From NCBI RefSeq assembly GCF_900129315.1, contig NZ_FQUS01000005.1, positions 124,001-188,000 of the forward strand: a stretch of 64,000 bases of DNA. Direction: 5' to 3'. Both the position numbers and the translations under genes were made by a program. Under the pieces are notes generated by a model that was given only the letters and a program-made list of their open reading frames with translations, was not told where the DNA came from and did no database searches. Below, in pieces: positions 9,279-19,117 of this stretch. The DNA is from Fodinibius roseus (GTDB lineage Bacteria; Bacteroidota; Rhodothermia; Balneolales; Balneolaceae). Positions within the stretch are counted from its first letter, which is position 1, and every line of letters starts with the position of its first letter.

Positions 9279-10148
9279 TCAAGAGGCGGCGACCACTTTC
9301 TGGGATCTTTTTCTGTACTTTCCGGGCGTCGTACCCTTTACTTCTTTAAACTGGGTATTGAAATGGGCCAGGGTATTGTATCCGCTTTCATAGCATATTT
9401 CGGTTACCGTTTTGTTGGTAACGTTAAGCAATTTGCAAGCGTAACCTATGCGTACTTCTTTTAAGAAGCTAAAAAGAGTTTTTCCCGTTTTATTCTTAAA
9501 ATACCGGCAAAATGCTCCCGGAGTGATATTGACTAATTCAGCTACTTCTTCGAGGGTAATATCTTCCTGAAAGTTCACAAAAATATACTCATATATTTTA
9601 TTAATCTTATTGAAGTCCGATTGATTGGCTTGTTTAATATATCCGGGTGTTGACAGGTACGTGTATTCTTCAAATTCGAGGAGCAGGCCGAATACCTCTA
9701 AAAGCCTGATCAGGCTATTCAGTCCGTCCAGCTGTAACATTTTTTCCAGGCGATCCCTGACATCAATAATTTGAGGCCCCTTAAATCGAAGTCCCTGGGA
9801 AGAGTCTCGCAGGAGTTCAAGTACCGGCTTTAGCTCCGGGGTATTTATAAACTCAGATCCCAAAAATTCTTCCTGGAAATGAATGACAATACACTTGGGA
9901 TGTTTTTCCTGATAAGTTCCCTTTACTTCCCAGCAGTGGGGAATATTGGGTCCCATTAAGACCAGATCACCTGCCTGAAAACTGGAAATATTATCTCCGA
10001 CATATCGTCTGCCCCATCCGCGCTTTATAAAATTCAATTCATAGTTGCCATGAGAATGAATTTTTGAGGTATGTGAACCTAACTCATGTTCTCTGACAAG
10101 AAAAGAGTTTTTATCGGGAACCAGTATCTTCTCAACAAAAAAATCCAT
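9279..10148 (-). CDS. AraC-family regulator with cupin sensor domain
   Basis: Transcription regulator of 289 aa. The N-terminal part (residues ~15-90, with HSHGNYELNFI and GDLVLMGPNIPHCW) is a cupin-type sensor of the RhaR/MelR kind. The C-terminal ~95 residues hold two helix-turn-helix motifs (LEEVAELVNITPGAFCRYFKNKTG and VTEICYESGYNTLAHFNTQFKEVKG, each seen with its flanks). It is divergent from the symporter-aldolase-isomerase genes at 10.6-15.0 kb and is the likely sugar-responsive activator of them. Residues after the HTH are short, as usual. Confidence 0.93.
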   Translation of the reverse strand: MDFFVEKILVPDKNSFLVREHELGSHTSKIHSHGNYELNFIKRGWGRRYVGDNISSFQAGDLVLMGPNIPHCWEVKGTYQEKHPKCIVIHFQEEFLGSEFINTPELKPVLELLRDSSQGLRFKGPQIIDVRDRLEKMLQLDGLNSLIRLLEVFGLLLEFEEYTYLSTPGYIKQANQSDFNKINKIYEYIFVNFQEDITLEEVAELVNITPGAFCRYFKNKTGKTLFSFLKEVRIGYACKLLNVTNKTVTEICYESGYNTLAHFNTQFKEVKGTTPGKYRKRSQKVVAAS

Positions 10149-10636
10149 AAGTACGCGGGGATTTTATTTTTAGGATTCTTTTAAAACGTCAAAATGTGAA
10201 TATACTTTAATTATAAGGTAATATTTATAAGTTTATGAACCCGTTATGCCTGATAATTAAAATAAAATTAACAATAAGTCAAATTAATTAAATGTTAAGG
10301 TCTAATATATTTTTGAATATATCGGGGATATAAACCTGACAATTAAGGCATATATTCGGACGATCCGATACCGGGAAAACAGAGGGCAGGTTGTAATAAT
10401 TGATGAAAGAATTTTAACCGTGATGAAAAACAGCAATTTAATTGTTAAAATCGGGAAGTGCCGCCCGCAAGCAGTTAAAATACTTTAAGTATCAGATAAT
10501 TTTCACATGGCTTTTCTCACAGTTGATTAGGTAATTAACGGTAGGTTTTTTATCTGTAGTAATCAGTGGGTTAGCATTCGTAACAATAACACGGATTAAC
10601 TGAACGTTTCCTGTTTTCTTTTGGGGTTATATAAAT
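10149..10636. promoter_or_regulatory. Divergent AT-rich regulatory gap between araC-like gene and symporter
   Basis: This 488-bp gap has no credible gene. It is much richer in A/T than its surroundings, as expected for divergent promoters. A 13-bp palindrome with 6-bp arms (ATACTT / AAGTAT) lies at 10480-10492, about 145 bp before the symporter start; it is a possible regulator site. A sequence resembling the Bacteroidota -7 element (TATTTTTG) occurs near 10308. I could not find a convincing matching -33 element. Confidence 0.4.
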
Positions 10637-12136
10637 ATGACAAGTATTGATGTAATTATATTTTTTGTCTATTTGATCGGCATCACCATTTTTGGGAGCT
10701 CTTTTTATCGGCAGAACAAAACGTCCTCCGCATTTACTCTCGGTGACAATACTATACCGGGCTGGGTCATAGGAATGTCTATTTTTGCCACTTTTGTGAG
10801 CAGTATCAGCTATCTTGCTCTTCCCGGACAGGCTTTTATGACTAATTGGAACGCCTTTGTCTTTAGCCTTTCCATTCCTGTTGCGATGATCGTTGCCGTA
10901 AAAATATTTGTGCCTCATTATCGCAAAGTCAACAGTCCTTCGGCCTATACGTATCTGGAAAATAGATTTGGTTCCTGGGCTCGAATTTATGTGTCCACCT
11001 GCTACCTTCTTACCCAGTTAATGCGCATAGGGATTATTTTGTACTTGCTGGCGCTGGCTATAGAAGCAATATTCGGATGGGATATCGCCACGATCATCAT
11101 TGTGACGGGTTTAACCGTTATTGTCTATTCTGTTTTGGGGGGTATCCAGGCGGTCGTGTGGACCGACGCCATCCAGGGGATTATTTTAATAGCCGGCGCC
11201 CTGTTTTGTACGGGATATATCCTGCTTGATCTGCCCGGTGGTCCTGAACAGCTGTTTACTATTGCCTTAGAGCAGGATAAGTTCAGCCTGGGCAGTTTTG
11301 ATTTGAATATTTATGAATCCACATTTTGGGTCGTTTTTGTATATGGCATATTCATAAACCTGCAGAACTACGGCATTGATCAGAACTATGTACAGCGGTA
11401 TGTAGCGGCCCGGTCAGACAGGGAAGCCAAACGCTCAGCACTATACGGGGGCTTGCTGTATATCCCCGTTTCCATGTTGTTTTTGTTTATCGGGACAGCG
11501 CTCTTTGTTTTTTACACTACCTCTGCGGCACAACTGCCCGCCGAACTGATGGACCCCAATCAGAGCGATCGTGTTTTTCCATATTTTATTGTCCGGGAAT
11601 TACCGGCCGGGATTACCGGTCTGCTTATTGCCTCCATATTTGCTGCGGGTATGAGTACCATCTCCACCAGTTTAAACAGTTCAGCAACGGTGTTTCTGAC
11701 CGACTACTATGAACGTCACTTTAAGCGAGTGGCCACAGAAAAAGACTCCATGCGGGTATTGTATACATCCTCTTTTTTAATTGGAATCATCGGAATTTGT
11801 ATAGGCTTGTCGCTCATCAATGTAACGAGTGCACTGGATGCCTGGTGGAAACTTTCTTCTATTTTCAGCGGGGGCATGCTTGGTCTTTTTCTGCTTGGCA
11901 TTTTTACCCATACCCAAAATACGCTTGGGGCTATAGCGGGTGTCTTGGTGGGAATATTAGTCATCGCCTGGTTAAGCCTTTCCAAACTTTTCCAGCTGGA
12001 GGAAACGCTGGGGTATCAGATCCATTCCTATTTAACTATTGTATTGGGTACCACCGCCATCTTTCTGGTTGGATTTCTTTTTTCATATTTCAAAAAAAGC
12101 TCTGAATCAAATAAAACCGAACATGTCACTAAATAA
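10637..12136 (+). CDS. Sodium:solute symporter (SSS family)
   Basis: Inner-membrane Na+/solute symporter of 499 aa with about 13 hydrophobic segments. It has the family's early segment (TIFGSSFYR...FTLGDNTIPGWVIG), FATFVSSISYLALPG in the second helix, and an SSS-typical GLLIASIFAAGMSTISTSLNSS loop. It shares 14 bp with the downstream aldolase gene, so translation is coupled. With an aldolase and an L-fucose-isomerase homologue next to it, a monosaccharide or sugar acid is the likely cargo. Confidence 0.94.
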   Translation: MTSIDVIIFFVYLIGITIFGSSFYRQNKTSSAFTLGDNTIPGWVIGMSIFATFVSSISYLALPGQAFMTNWNAFVFSLSIPVAMIVAVKIFVPHYRKVNSPSAYTYLENRFGSWARIYVSTCYLLTQLMRIGIILYLLALAIEAIFGWDIATIIIVTGLTVIVYSVLGGIQAVVWTDAIQGIILIAGALFCTGYILLDLPGGPEQLFTIALEQDKFSLGSFDLNIYESTFWVVFVYGIFINLQNYGIDQNYVQRYVAARSDREAKRSALYGGLLYIPVSMLFLFIGTALFVFYTTSAAQLPAELMDPNQSDRVFPYFIVRELPAGITGLLIASIFAAGMSTISTSLNSSATVFLTDYYERHFKRVATEKDSMRVLYTSSFLIGIIGICIGLSLINVTSALDAWWKLSSIFSGGMLGLFLLGIFTHTQNTLGAIAGVLVGILVIAWLSLSKLFQLEETLGYQIHSYLTIVLGTTAIFLVGFLFSYFKKSSESNKTEHVTK

Positions 12137-13082
12137 TATTGGATCCTTGCCAAAGGGACTCTGGCCCGTAATGATTACGCCCTTCAATGAGGATCAAACC
12201 ATTGATTATAAAGCACTGGAAATCCTTACCGATTTTTATCTTGACTCCGGTTCCTCGGGGCTTTTTGTGAACTGCCTGTCGAGTGAAATGTATTACCTGA
12301 CGCCTGAAGAGCGCTTGCAATTAACCGAGAGGGTCGTCAATCATGTGGAGGAGCGGGTCCCCGTCATTTCTACCGGCACCTTTGGAGGAAGCATCAGGGA
12401 ACAGGTTGAATTTATTAAAAAAATGTCCGATAAAGGGGTGGAAGCTGTGGTCCTGGTGACCAGTCTTTTGGCTAAAAAAGAGGAAGAGGATGAAATACTG
12501 TTGACGAGGCTCGATCAAATTTCTGAGGCTACCGGCGAAATTCGTTTGGGTATTTACGAGTGTCCCACACCCTACAAGCGTTTGATAAGTCCATCTGTCA
12601 TGCAGTGGCTGGTTGACTCCGGCCGATTTTATTATCACAAGGACACCTCCTGTAATATTAACGATATTAAAGAAAAAATTGAGCTGACTCGTAATTCAAA
12701 CCTGAATTTTTATAACGCAAATACGCCGACCGCTTATGAATCGTTACAACTGGGAGGGGACGGGTTATCACCCATATCCGCAAATTTTTACCCGGAATTG
12801 TATTCCTACCTATGTGAACATTTCAGAAACGGGAGCAGAGAATCCAGTATCAATTACTTGCAGAGAATGTTAACCCTTCTGGATGGGATTACCCGGAATA
12901 AATATCCGTTGATGGCGAAAGCTTTTTTGCGAAAAAGAGGAATACCGATAAAATTAGAGTTGCGAATAAGCCAGGAAAATCTAACGTACGAAGAGGAAAG
13001 AATAATGGATAGTCTTTTTGTAGCGGTTGAGGAGATACGTAAAGAGTTGGGTATTGATGAACCGTTATATGTAGCTAAATGA
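12123..13082 (+). CDS. DapA/NanA-family aldolase or lyase
   Basis: Class I (Schiff-base) aldolase of the dihydrodipicolinate synthase / N-acetylneuraminate lyase / 2-keto-3-deoxy sugar-acid aldolase family, 319 aa. The Schiff-base lysine is Lys 173 in YYHKDTSCN, and a Tyr in YECPTPY (145-151) matches the family's catalytic tyrosine. ATG 12123 gives a normal family N-terminus; longer in-frame starts lie deep inside the symporter gene. It overlaps the symporter's end. The context suggests cleavage of a 2-keto-3-deoxy acid from a (deoxy)sugar to pyruvate plus an aldehyde. Confidence 0.92.
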   Translation: MSLNNIGSLPKGLWPVMITPFNEDQTIDYKALEILTDFYLDSGSSGLFVNCLSSEMYYLTPEERLQLTERVVNHVEERVPVISTGTFGGSIREQVEFIKKMSDKGVEAVVLVTSLLAKKEEEDEILLTRLDQISEATGEIRLGIYECPTPYKRLISPSVMQWLVDSGRFYYHKDTSCNINDIKEKIELTRNSNLNFYNANTPTAYESLQLGGDGLSPISANFYPELYSYLCEHFRNGSRESSINYLQRMLTLLDGITRNKYPLMAKAFLRKRGIPIKLELRISQENLTYEEERIMDSLFVAVEEIRKELGIDEPLYVAK

Positions 13083-13201
13083 ACCTGACACAGGTATGGA
13101 AGGAGTTGACTGAGAAGTCAGTAGGCTGTCATGCCTTTCCTTTACCGAATTAATCGTTCGTTAGATCCTAAAGCAAGAAAGAAAACCGATTAGCTATCAT
13201 T

Positions 13202-15034
13202 ATGAATAACAAGCAGATGTTCAAGCCCGCAACTCCCCAGGATCAACCGCGCGTAATCGGACGTGTCCCAAAGGTGGGAGTCCGGCCGGTCATCGACGGT
13301 CGCCGGCAGGGGGTACGTGAATCGCTGGAAGCTCAAACTATGGATATGGCCCGCCGGGCAGCGGCATTTATCACCGATAACCTACGCCACCCACACGGGG
13401 CGCCGGTGGAGTGCGTGATCGCCGACACCTGCATCGGCGGAGCAGCCGAAGCAGCGCGTGCGGCTGAAAAATTTGAACGCAGAGGGGTCGGGCTGTCACT
13501 GACCGTAACCCCGTGCTGGTGCTATGGGGCAGAGACGATGGATATGCACCCGTGGTATCCAAAAGCGATCTGGGGCTTCAACGGGAGTGAACGTCCGGGT
13601 GCGGTGTACCTGGCGGCCACCAAGGCGGCCCACGAGCAGAAGGGACTGCCGGTATTCGGTATATACGGCAGCGAGGTGCAGGATGCCGGGGAGGAGACCA
13701 TCCCCGGGGATGTGCAGGAAAAGCTGTTGCGTTTTGTGAGGGCGGGTCTGAGCGTGGCCCGGATACGCGGCAAATCATACCTGTCTATCGGTTCGGTATC
13801 GATGGGCATTGCCGGGTCTATGATACAGGAGGACTTTTTTGAGGAGTACCTGGGCATGCGTTGCGAGGCGGTCGATATGTCGGAACTGACCCGGCGCCTG
13901 GAGGAGCAGATCTATGACGGGGAGGAATTTGAACGTGCAATGCAATGGGTGGAGGAATACTGCCGGGAAGGCGAGGATATCAATCCGGAGGAAAAGCAGC
14001 TCAGCCGCCGGGAGAAGGATCAAAACTGGGAGACGGTAGTAAAGATGACGCTTATCATCCGGGATCTCATGGTGGGCAACCCCAAACTGGAGGAGACAGG
14101 ATACGGAGAGGAGGCATTGGGACATAATGCTATCGCTTCGGGCTTTCAGGGACAGCGGCAGTGGACCGATCATTTTCCCAACGGGGACTTCCCGGAAGCG
14201 ATCCTGAACTCTTCCTTCGACTGGAACGGGATCAGGGAGCCCTATGTGGTAGCTACCGAAAATGACACCCTGAATGCAGTTTGCATGTTGCTTGGCCACC
14301 AGCTGACCAACAGGGCCCAGGTTTTCGGGGACATCCGCACGTACTGGAGTCCGGAGTCGGTCAAGCGGGTGACGGGACATACCCTGAACGGCAGAGCAGC
14401 TAACGGAATTATCCATTTCCTCAACTCCGGGTCCGCCTCTTTGGACGGCACCGGCCGGCAAAACCGCGAGGGAAATCCGGTGATGAAGCCGTATTGGAAT
14501 ATTCATCCGGACGAAGCAGAAGCCTGCCTCGAGGCCACGCGCTGGTGTCCCGCCAACCTGGAATATTTCAGAGGGGGCGGGTTTTCCTCCCAGTTTTTGA
14601 CCAGGGGAGGCATGCCGGTGACCATGACCCGCATTAATATCATCAAGGGGCAGGGACCCGTGTTACAAATTGCCGAGGGACACACGGCAGAGCTGCCGGA
14701 AGAGGTTCACCGGACCCTGAACCGGCGGACCGATCCCACCTGGCCTACGACCTGGTTTGCGCCGCGGCTAACGGGCCGGGATGAATTCAGCGACGTGTAC
14801 TCGGTGATGAACAACTGGGGTTCCAACCACGGGGTTTTGTGCCACGGCCATGTGGGTGATGGGTTTATCACGCTGGCGTCGCTGCTTCGTATTCCTGTTT
14901 CCATGCACAATGTGCCTAAGAAGCGCATCTTTCGTCCCTCTTCCTGGGCGGCCTTCGGGACCAAAGAGCTGGAGAGCGCCGACTACCGCGCCTGCCGCGC
15001 CTATGGTCCCCGCTACGGCACGACCATTGTATAG
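13202..15034 (+). CDS. fucI: L-fucose isomerase family protein
   Basis: Aldose-ketose isomerase of 610 aa, close to E. coli FucI (591 aa) over its whole length. Conserved blocks include [15 protein letters not shown]...[18 protein letters not shown], then [10 protein letters not shown] with the metal-ligand Glu (~353), FGDIRTYWS with the ligand Asp (~377), NNWGSNHG with the probable ligand His, and HNVP...FRPSSW. Its substrate may be L-fucose, D-arabinose or a related sugar; the gene name reflects family. It lies 119 bp after the aldolase on the same strand. The mix of isomerase and non-phosphorylative aldolase is unusual for a single textbook fucose route. Confidence 0.9.
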   Translation: MNNKQMFKPATPQDQPRVIGRVPKVGVRPVIDGRRQGVRESLEAQTMDMARRAAAFITDNLRHPHGAPVECVIADTCIGGAAEAARAAEKFERRGVGLSLTVTPCWCYGAETMDMHPWYPKAIWGFNGSERPGAVYLAATKAAHEQKGLPVFGIYGSEVQDAGEETIPGDVQEKLLRFVRAGLSVARIRGKSYLSIGSVSMGIAGSMIQEDFFEEYLGMRCEAVDMSELTRRLEEQIYDGEEFERAMQWVEEYCREGEDINPEEKQLSRREKDQNWETVVKMTLIIRDLMVGNPKLEETGYGEEALGHNAIASGFQGQRQWTDHFPNGDFPEAILNSSFDWNGIREPYVVATENDTLNAVCMLLGHQLTNRAQVFGDIRTYWSPESVKRVTGHTLNGRAANGIIHFLNSGSASLDGTGRQNREGNPVMKPYWNIHPDEAEACLEATRWCPANLEYFRGGGFSSQFLTRGGMPVTMTRINIIKGQGPVLQIAEGHTAELPEEVHRTLNRRTDPTWPTTWFAPRLTGRDEFSDVYSVMNNWGSNHGVLCHGHVGDGFITLASLLRIPVSMHNVPKKRIFRPSSWAAFGTKELESADYRACRAYGPRYGTTIV

Positions 15035-15156
15035 GCGAACTACGTTTGGCAATGTTAACCTGGCCAGCTAAAACCAGCAGCGTTCAGGCAATTTTCACGG
15101 CGACTCTGATTGCTTGGTATAATCGGTCTGCCTGTCAATGACTGGGTTATTTTTTT

Positions 15157-15198
15157 TCAAAAAATTTGAGTAGTCTGGAGATCTATCCGACTCTCCTT
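15157..15198 (+). promoter_or_regulatory. ECF-type promoter-like motif, copy 1 (upstream of the aminotransferase)
   Basis: Contains GAGTAG, a 12-bp spacer and TCCGACTCTCCTT, preceded by a T-run and an A-run. The same words with the same 12-bp spacer occur at 17890-17932 just before the fecR gene. Here the motif ends 103 bp before the aminotransferase ATG. In Bacteroidota, such conserved blocks before fecR are thought to be the autoregulated promoter of the partner ECF sigma factor; the role here is inferred. Confidence 0.55.
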
Positions 15199-15301
15199 AT
15201 ATTGAATGACCAGGTATAGAATGGCTAATTTTTAAAAAGAAATAAGCCCGATAGGATATACATGGCACTCGTAACCCTAATAAATTAATAATTTCTTGGT
15301 C

Positions 15302-16657
15302 ATGGATTCCCAAAAATTTTCCCGTAAACAGTTTCTCGCAACAGCAGCAACCGGTTCACTCGCCTTCGTAGCCTCGCCCTCCTTTCCGGCACTGGGAAAT
15401 ACGTCGGGCCGTGGCGGAGAATTAGCCGTTCTTGGCGGGGAGCCCGTCCGAAAAGGGATGAGCTGGCCGGACTGGCCCTATGTGGATGCCGACGTGGTAA
15501 AAAATGTGGTGGATACCACCTCAAGTGGGATTTGGTCGAGAATTCAGTCGTCAACCGGGAAGGTCGCAACCTTTGAAAAAGAGTATCCAAAACTGATGGG
15601 TATGGAATATGCGGTGGCTACCGGTTCGGGAACCCAGGCGCTCAGTACGTGTGTGGAGGCCTTGGGCATCGGTCCGGGCGATGAAGTTATTACCTCGCCC
15701 TATACGGATATGGGAACGATTGCGTCTATCCTGATGAGTCGCGCCCTTCCGGTGATGGCCGACCTGGACCGGGAGTCGTTTCAGATGGACCCCGATGACA
15801 TCGAACGGAAGGTCAATGAACGAACCAAGGCCATCATGCCGGTGCATATTATGGGCTACCCGTGTGATATGGATCGTATTATGGATATTGCCGCGCAAAA
15901 TGATCTGAAAGTGATCGAAGATGCCTGTCAGGCTCATCTCGCGGAATACAAGGGGCAAAAACTGGGGACCATCGGCGATTTGGGATGTTTCAGTTTTCAG
16001 GCCAGCAAGCAGGTGGCATGTGGGGAGGGGGGGATGATCGTAGGTCACGATAAAGAGCTGATAGACCGGTGTTACGCTGTTCACAACCGTGGGGCGGACA
16101 AACAGGGATCCAACTCGGTTATCGGGACTAAGTACCGGATGAATGAGTTTGAAGGGGCGGTGCTGATGGGACAGTTGCCCGGTATTGTGGACCGGTTCGA
16201 GAAGCGGGAGGAGAACGCCCGATATCTCACGTCTAAAATCAAAGATATCCCCGGCATTATCCCGCAAAAGCTGTATGAAGGCACCGGAAGCGGGGCTCAC
16301 TATAAATATGCCATGAGATACGACAAGCGAGCGTTTGACAACATTGACCGCAGCAAGTTTTTGAAAGCAGTTCGGGCTGAAGGCGTGGGCCTCAGCGGAT
16401 ATATTCGGACCGGGCTTCACAGCGAACCGTGGACCGATCATATACTGGATCTGGACGTATACAAAGAGATGTATCCTTCCGCCCGGCTGCGAAGGTACCG
16501 GGACGATCTGGCGTGTCCCGATTGTGAACGCGTGGTAGAGGAGATGCTTGTCATGAACGGGCCGGGACCGCTTCTGGGAAGCAGGGAGGATATGGATTCC
16601 GTAGTTGACGCCATTGCGAAAGTCTACGAGAATCGGGACAAACTCGATTCTATTTGA
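15302..16657 (+). CDS. DegT/DnrJ/EryC1/StrS-family aminotransferase with export-like N-terminus
   Basis: PLP-dependent sugar aminotransferase fold of 451 aa. The PLP lysine is in FSFQASKQVACGEGG. Other family marks are SGTQALSTCVEALGIGPGDEVI, MPVHIMGYPCDMD and VIEDACQAH. Unusually, the first ~35 residues are a Tat-like leader: SRKQFLAT, a hydrophobic segment, then small residues before GGELAVLGG. ATG 15302 was chosen over TTG 15296. The ECF-type motif upstream and the position before sigma/fecR suggest it belongs to that regulon. It is probably periplasmic or a degenerate family member with a non-transaminase role. Confidence 0.85.
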   Translation: MDSQKFSRKQFLATAATGSLAFVASPSFPALGNTSGRGGELAVLGGEPVRKGMSWPDWPYVDADVVKNVVDTTSSGIWSRIQSSTGKVATFEKEYPKLMGMEYAVATGSGTQALSTCVEALGIGPGDEVITSPYTDMGTIASILMSRALPVMADLDRESFQMDPDDIERKVNERTKAIMPVHIMGYPCDMDRIMDIAAQNDLKVIEDACQAHLAEYKGQKLGTIGDLGCFSFQASKQVACGEGGMIVGHDKELIDRCYAVHNRGADKQGSNSVIGTKYRMNEFEGAVLMGQLPGIVDRFEKREENARYLTSKIKDIPGIIPQKLYEGTGSGAHYKYAMRYDKRAFDNIDRSKFLKAVRAEGVGLSGYIRTGLHSEPWTDHILDLDVYKEMYPSARLRRYRDDLACPDCERVVEEMLVMNGPGPLLGSREDMDSVVDAIAKVYENRDKLDSI

Positions 16658-16927
16658 ACGGCACCGGCGGTAAAACGGCCGGAGAACAGTAGGACTCATT
16701 TTTGCGATCTATATAACTAAGGGGTATTCAAAAATAGCCGGAAAGCAGGATAAATTATATCAACGTACGGCCCTACTAAATTAAATTTGACTTCGGTCGT
16801 TATTTTTATAGCTTTAAACACGGGTAAAGTATCTTATGGTATATGTATTGGGTAGATTATTTAAAAAAGGTTGAATGAAATGTAACAATAGTATTTAAGG
16901 TAAAGGGCAATTCTCAGTTTGGAAACT

Positions 16928-17563
16928 ATGGATCCAAAGAAGCAGGGTAAGGGCAGGAGAAACACAGAACATATCGATAAAGATAAAGTATGGGAACGGT
17001 TTGTTGCCGGCCATGATACATACTTCAAAAGCGTCTTTGACCATTACTATACATCCATGTATGGGTATGGAGTGAAACTGTGCAACCGTCCGGAGCTGGT
17101 AAAAGATTGTATTCAGGAATTGTTTCGCAATATTTGGGAGAGGCGCGAGGAACTCGATCATATTGAATCGCCCAACGTTTACCTGTTTGTCTCCCTGCGC
17201 CGTAAAATATTGAAGAAAATAAAGGCCCGGCGAAAAACAGGGGGAGATCTGGAAGAACTGGATGAACGGATATTCATCCAGTTTGGCAAAGAGGAACTCA
17301 TCATCAGGGATGAAATACGATTTCAGAAAAAAAGCGAGCTCCAGCAAGCATTAAATCAGTTGTCCAACCGTCAAAAGGAAGTCATTTATCTGCACTATTA
17401 CAACGGGATGAGCTACGGGGAAATAGAAAAAATCTTATCGATCAACCGCCAGTCGGTCCATAACCACATGTATCGGGCCATGGAAACCCTTCGCACCCTG
17501 CTGGATACGGAGATCATGAAGCTGGTGGTCACACTCCTGATCTCTTTTCTATTATTTTTATAG
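16928..17563 (+). CDS. ECF-type RNA polymerase sigma factor
   Basis: Sigma-70 family, ECF group, 211 aa from ATG 16928 (an upstream TTG at 16919 would add three residues). Region 2 is seen as FDHYYTSMYGYGVKLCNRPELVKDCIQELF and flanks. Region 4 has LSNRQKEVIYLHYYNGMSY and a helix-turn-helix EKILSINRQSVHNHMYRAM. The last ~16 residues are strongly hydrophobic (VVTLLISFLLFL), a possible membrane-touching tail. It stands before fecR and the STN-domain SusC, forming a FecI/FecR/FecA-like surface signalling module. Confidence 0.93.
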   Translation: MDPKKQGKGRRNTEHIDKDKVWERFVAGHDTYFKSVFDHYYTSMYGYGVKLCNRPELVKDCIQELFRNIWERREELDHIESPNVYLFVSLRRKILKKIKARRKTGGDLEELDERIFIQFGKEELIIRDEIRFQKKSELQQALNQLSNRQKEVIYLHYYNGMSYGEIEKILSINRQSVHNHMYRAMETLRTLLDTEIMKLVVTLLISFLLFL

Positions 17564-17979
17564 ACGTAATGTAAGGTCCCGCTGGTCTAATAATTACATG
17601 ATAATTTTTCCCAATGCCAATCTTTTCCTTATTCCTGAACTGTACGTGTTATTGGTCAAGCATCGATCCGGGAGTTTACCGGAGCTGAGTCTGTCCGACA
17701 TGGTAAAATCTACTGCGGGTCCGCCGAATTAAGGCAGATTGCGAGTTTTTGTTACAGAGGGCACTATCTGACTTATCAGATTCCTGAATACGTTTTAAAC
17801 TGACCCATCTTCGTTACGTTTTCCAAAGTCCGACTAAGGGCTGGTAAATGGTTATGACAGCACATTCATAATACCAGCTTATATTTTTTTCAAAATAAAA
17901 TGAGTAGGCACGGGATCATTCCGACTCTCCTTTACTGACTTAACCGGAATGATCAAGGATATGTAAAGTACTATCAAAC
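17564..17979. other. Gap between sigma factor and fecR
   Basis: 416 bp without a credible gene. Its 3' end holds the ECF-type motif listed separately. The rest shows no long ORF and no clear terminator. The size of the gap suggests fecR is transcribed from its own promoter. Confidence 0.5.
17884..17932 (+). promoter_or_regulatory. ECF-type promoter-like motif, copy 2 (upstream of fecR)
   Basis: T-run, A-run, then GAGTAG (17902-17907), a 12-bp spacer and TCCGACTCTCCTT (17920-17932). It ends 47 bp before the fecR GTG and matches copy 1 at 15157-15198 in words and spacing. It is the natural candidate for the autoregulated promoter of the sigma factor encoded at 16928. Confidence 0.65.
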
Positions 17980-19077
17980 GTGCATAGAAAAAAATATACC
18001 GTAGACGAACTGGTTCAAAATCCATCCTTTCGCCAGATGGTAAAAGGTACCGCCAGCGCTGAAGAAGTCAGTCGATGGAATGACTGGATTGAAGCGAGTG
18101 ATCAGAACAGGGCAAAAGCCAGGCAGGCCATTAGCGAAATAGCAGGTTTTGAGTTTGACGATCCCGCCCGGGGGGACGTAGATGAGGAAGTGGAGTGGAG
18201 CCGGTTATATGAGGCTACTGTGGGAAAGTCTGACACTAAAATACAACAACAATACATTCAGGGAAGAGACTCCTCTGCAAAATGGTGGTATCGCGTAGCT
18301 GCTATCTTGATCCTGGGAAGTATTATAGGTGCAGGATTATATCTGTATCCGGAAACGGATAAGGTATCAACGGGGGTGGAACAGATTACCCGGGAACAAA
18401 CGGTCAGAACGGACTCGGGAGAACAAAAGACCATACGATTTTCCAATGGATCCAAAATTATTCTGAACAGTAATGCAACGGTAACCTATAGCCTGGGACT
18501 GTTGCACAGTCAAACTATTGAAGTAACCCTGGAAGGGGAAGCCTTTTTTGACGCGGAAAGCAAATCGGGCGAAAATGAACCAGTGTTTGCAATACAGACT
18601 CCGGATGGAACAATACGGGACATCGGAACGGAGTTCCTGGTAAGCGTTGGGGATGATTATTCCCGGGTGATACTGCAGGAGGGGACCGTTGAGGTCACGC
18701 CGCGGGAACCGGTAAATGAGGACCGGCGTATCGCCGTACAAAAAGGGGAAATGCTCGAGTTCAACCGGTCAGAAGTGCTAAAGAAACAAGGCGTAAATGC
18801 CACATTCTATACCTCATGGGCCACGGGATCCATGGAGTTTGATAAAACAACCGTTCAGGAATTTGCTGGTTTTGTGGAGCAGCGGTTTTATGTAGAAGTG
18901 CAGGTTGCCGATCCTGACCTGGCAGAGATAAGGATTGACGGGGCGGTCTATTTTAAATCACTGGAAGGACTGGTTCGGTCTGTTTCTGACATTATCAAGA
19001 TTCCGGTATACCAGTCGGAAGACCGGGAAACAGTCTATATCGGTGATAAAGTCGGCGACCCCCGGACTGAACAGTAA
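17980..19077 (+). CDS. FecR-family anti-sigma factor / sensor
   Basis: Inner-membrane regulator of 365 aa starting at GTG 17980; no in-frame ATG gives a full N-terminus. The cytoplasmic part (1-97) should bind the sigma factor, one membrane helix lies at ~98-118 (WYRVAAILILGSIIGAGLYLY region), and the periplasmic FecR domain follows (TIRFSNGSKIILNSNATV, FAIQTPDGTIRDIGTEF, VILQEGTVEV). The C-terminal ~75 residues look like the DUF4974 domain. It should receive a signal from the STN domain of the SusC protein encoded 40 bp downstream. Confidence 0.94.
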   Translation: MHRKKYTVDELVQNPSFRQMVKGTASAEEVSRWNDWIEASDQNRAKARQAISEIAGFEFDDPARGDVDEEVEWSRLYEATVGKSDTKIQQQYIQGRDSSAKWWYRVAAILILGSIIGAGLYLYPETDKVSTGVEQITREQTVRTDSGEQKTIRFSNGSKIILNSNATVTYSLGLLHSQTIEVTLEGEAFFDAESKSGENEPVFAIQTPDGTIRDIGTEFLVSVGDDYSRVILQEGTVEVTPREPVNEDRRIAVQKGEMLEFNRSEVLKKQGVNATFYTSWATGSMEFDKTTVQEFAGFVEQRFYVEVQVADPDLAEIRIDGAVYFKSLEGLVRSVSDIIKIPVYQSEDRETVYIGDKVGDPRTEQ

Positions 19078-19117
19078 ATAATAATTATTTTGTTAAATAA
19101 CTTAAAAGGATGCAGTC

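Noticed and set aside
9213-9464. An 83-codon ORF on the plus strand at the end of the AraC gene
   Set aside because: It is antisense to the HTH part of the AraC regulator.
15551-16699. A 382-codon open frame on the minus strand
   Set aside because: It is opposite the aminotransferase, whose PLP motifs are clear; the antisense protein is rich in His/Arg/Pro with no known motif.
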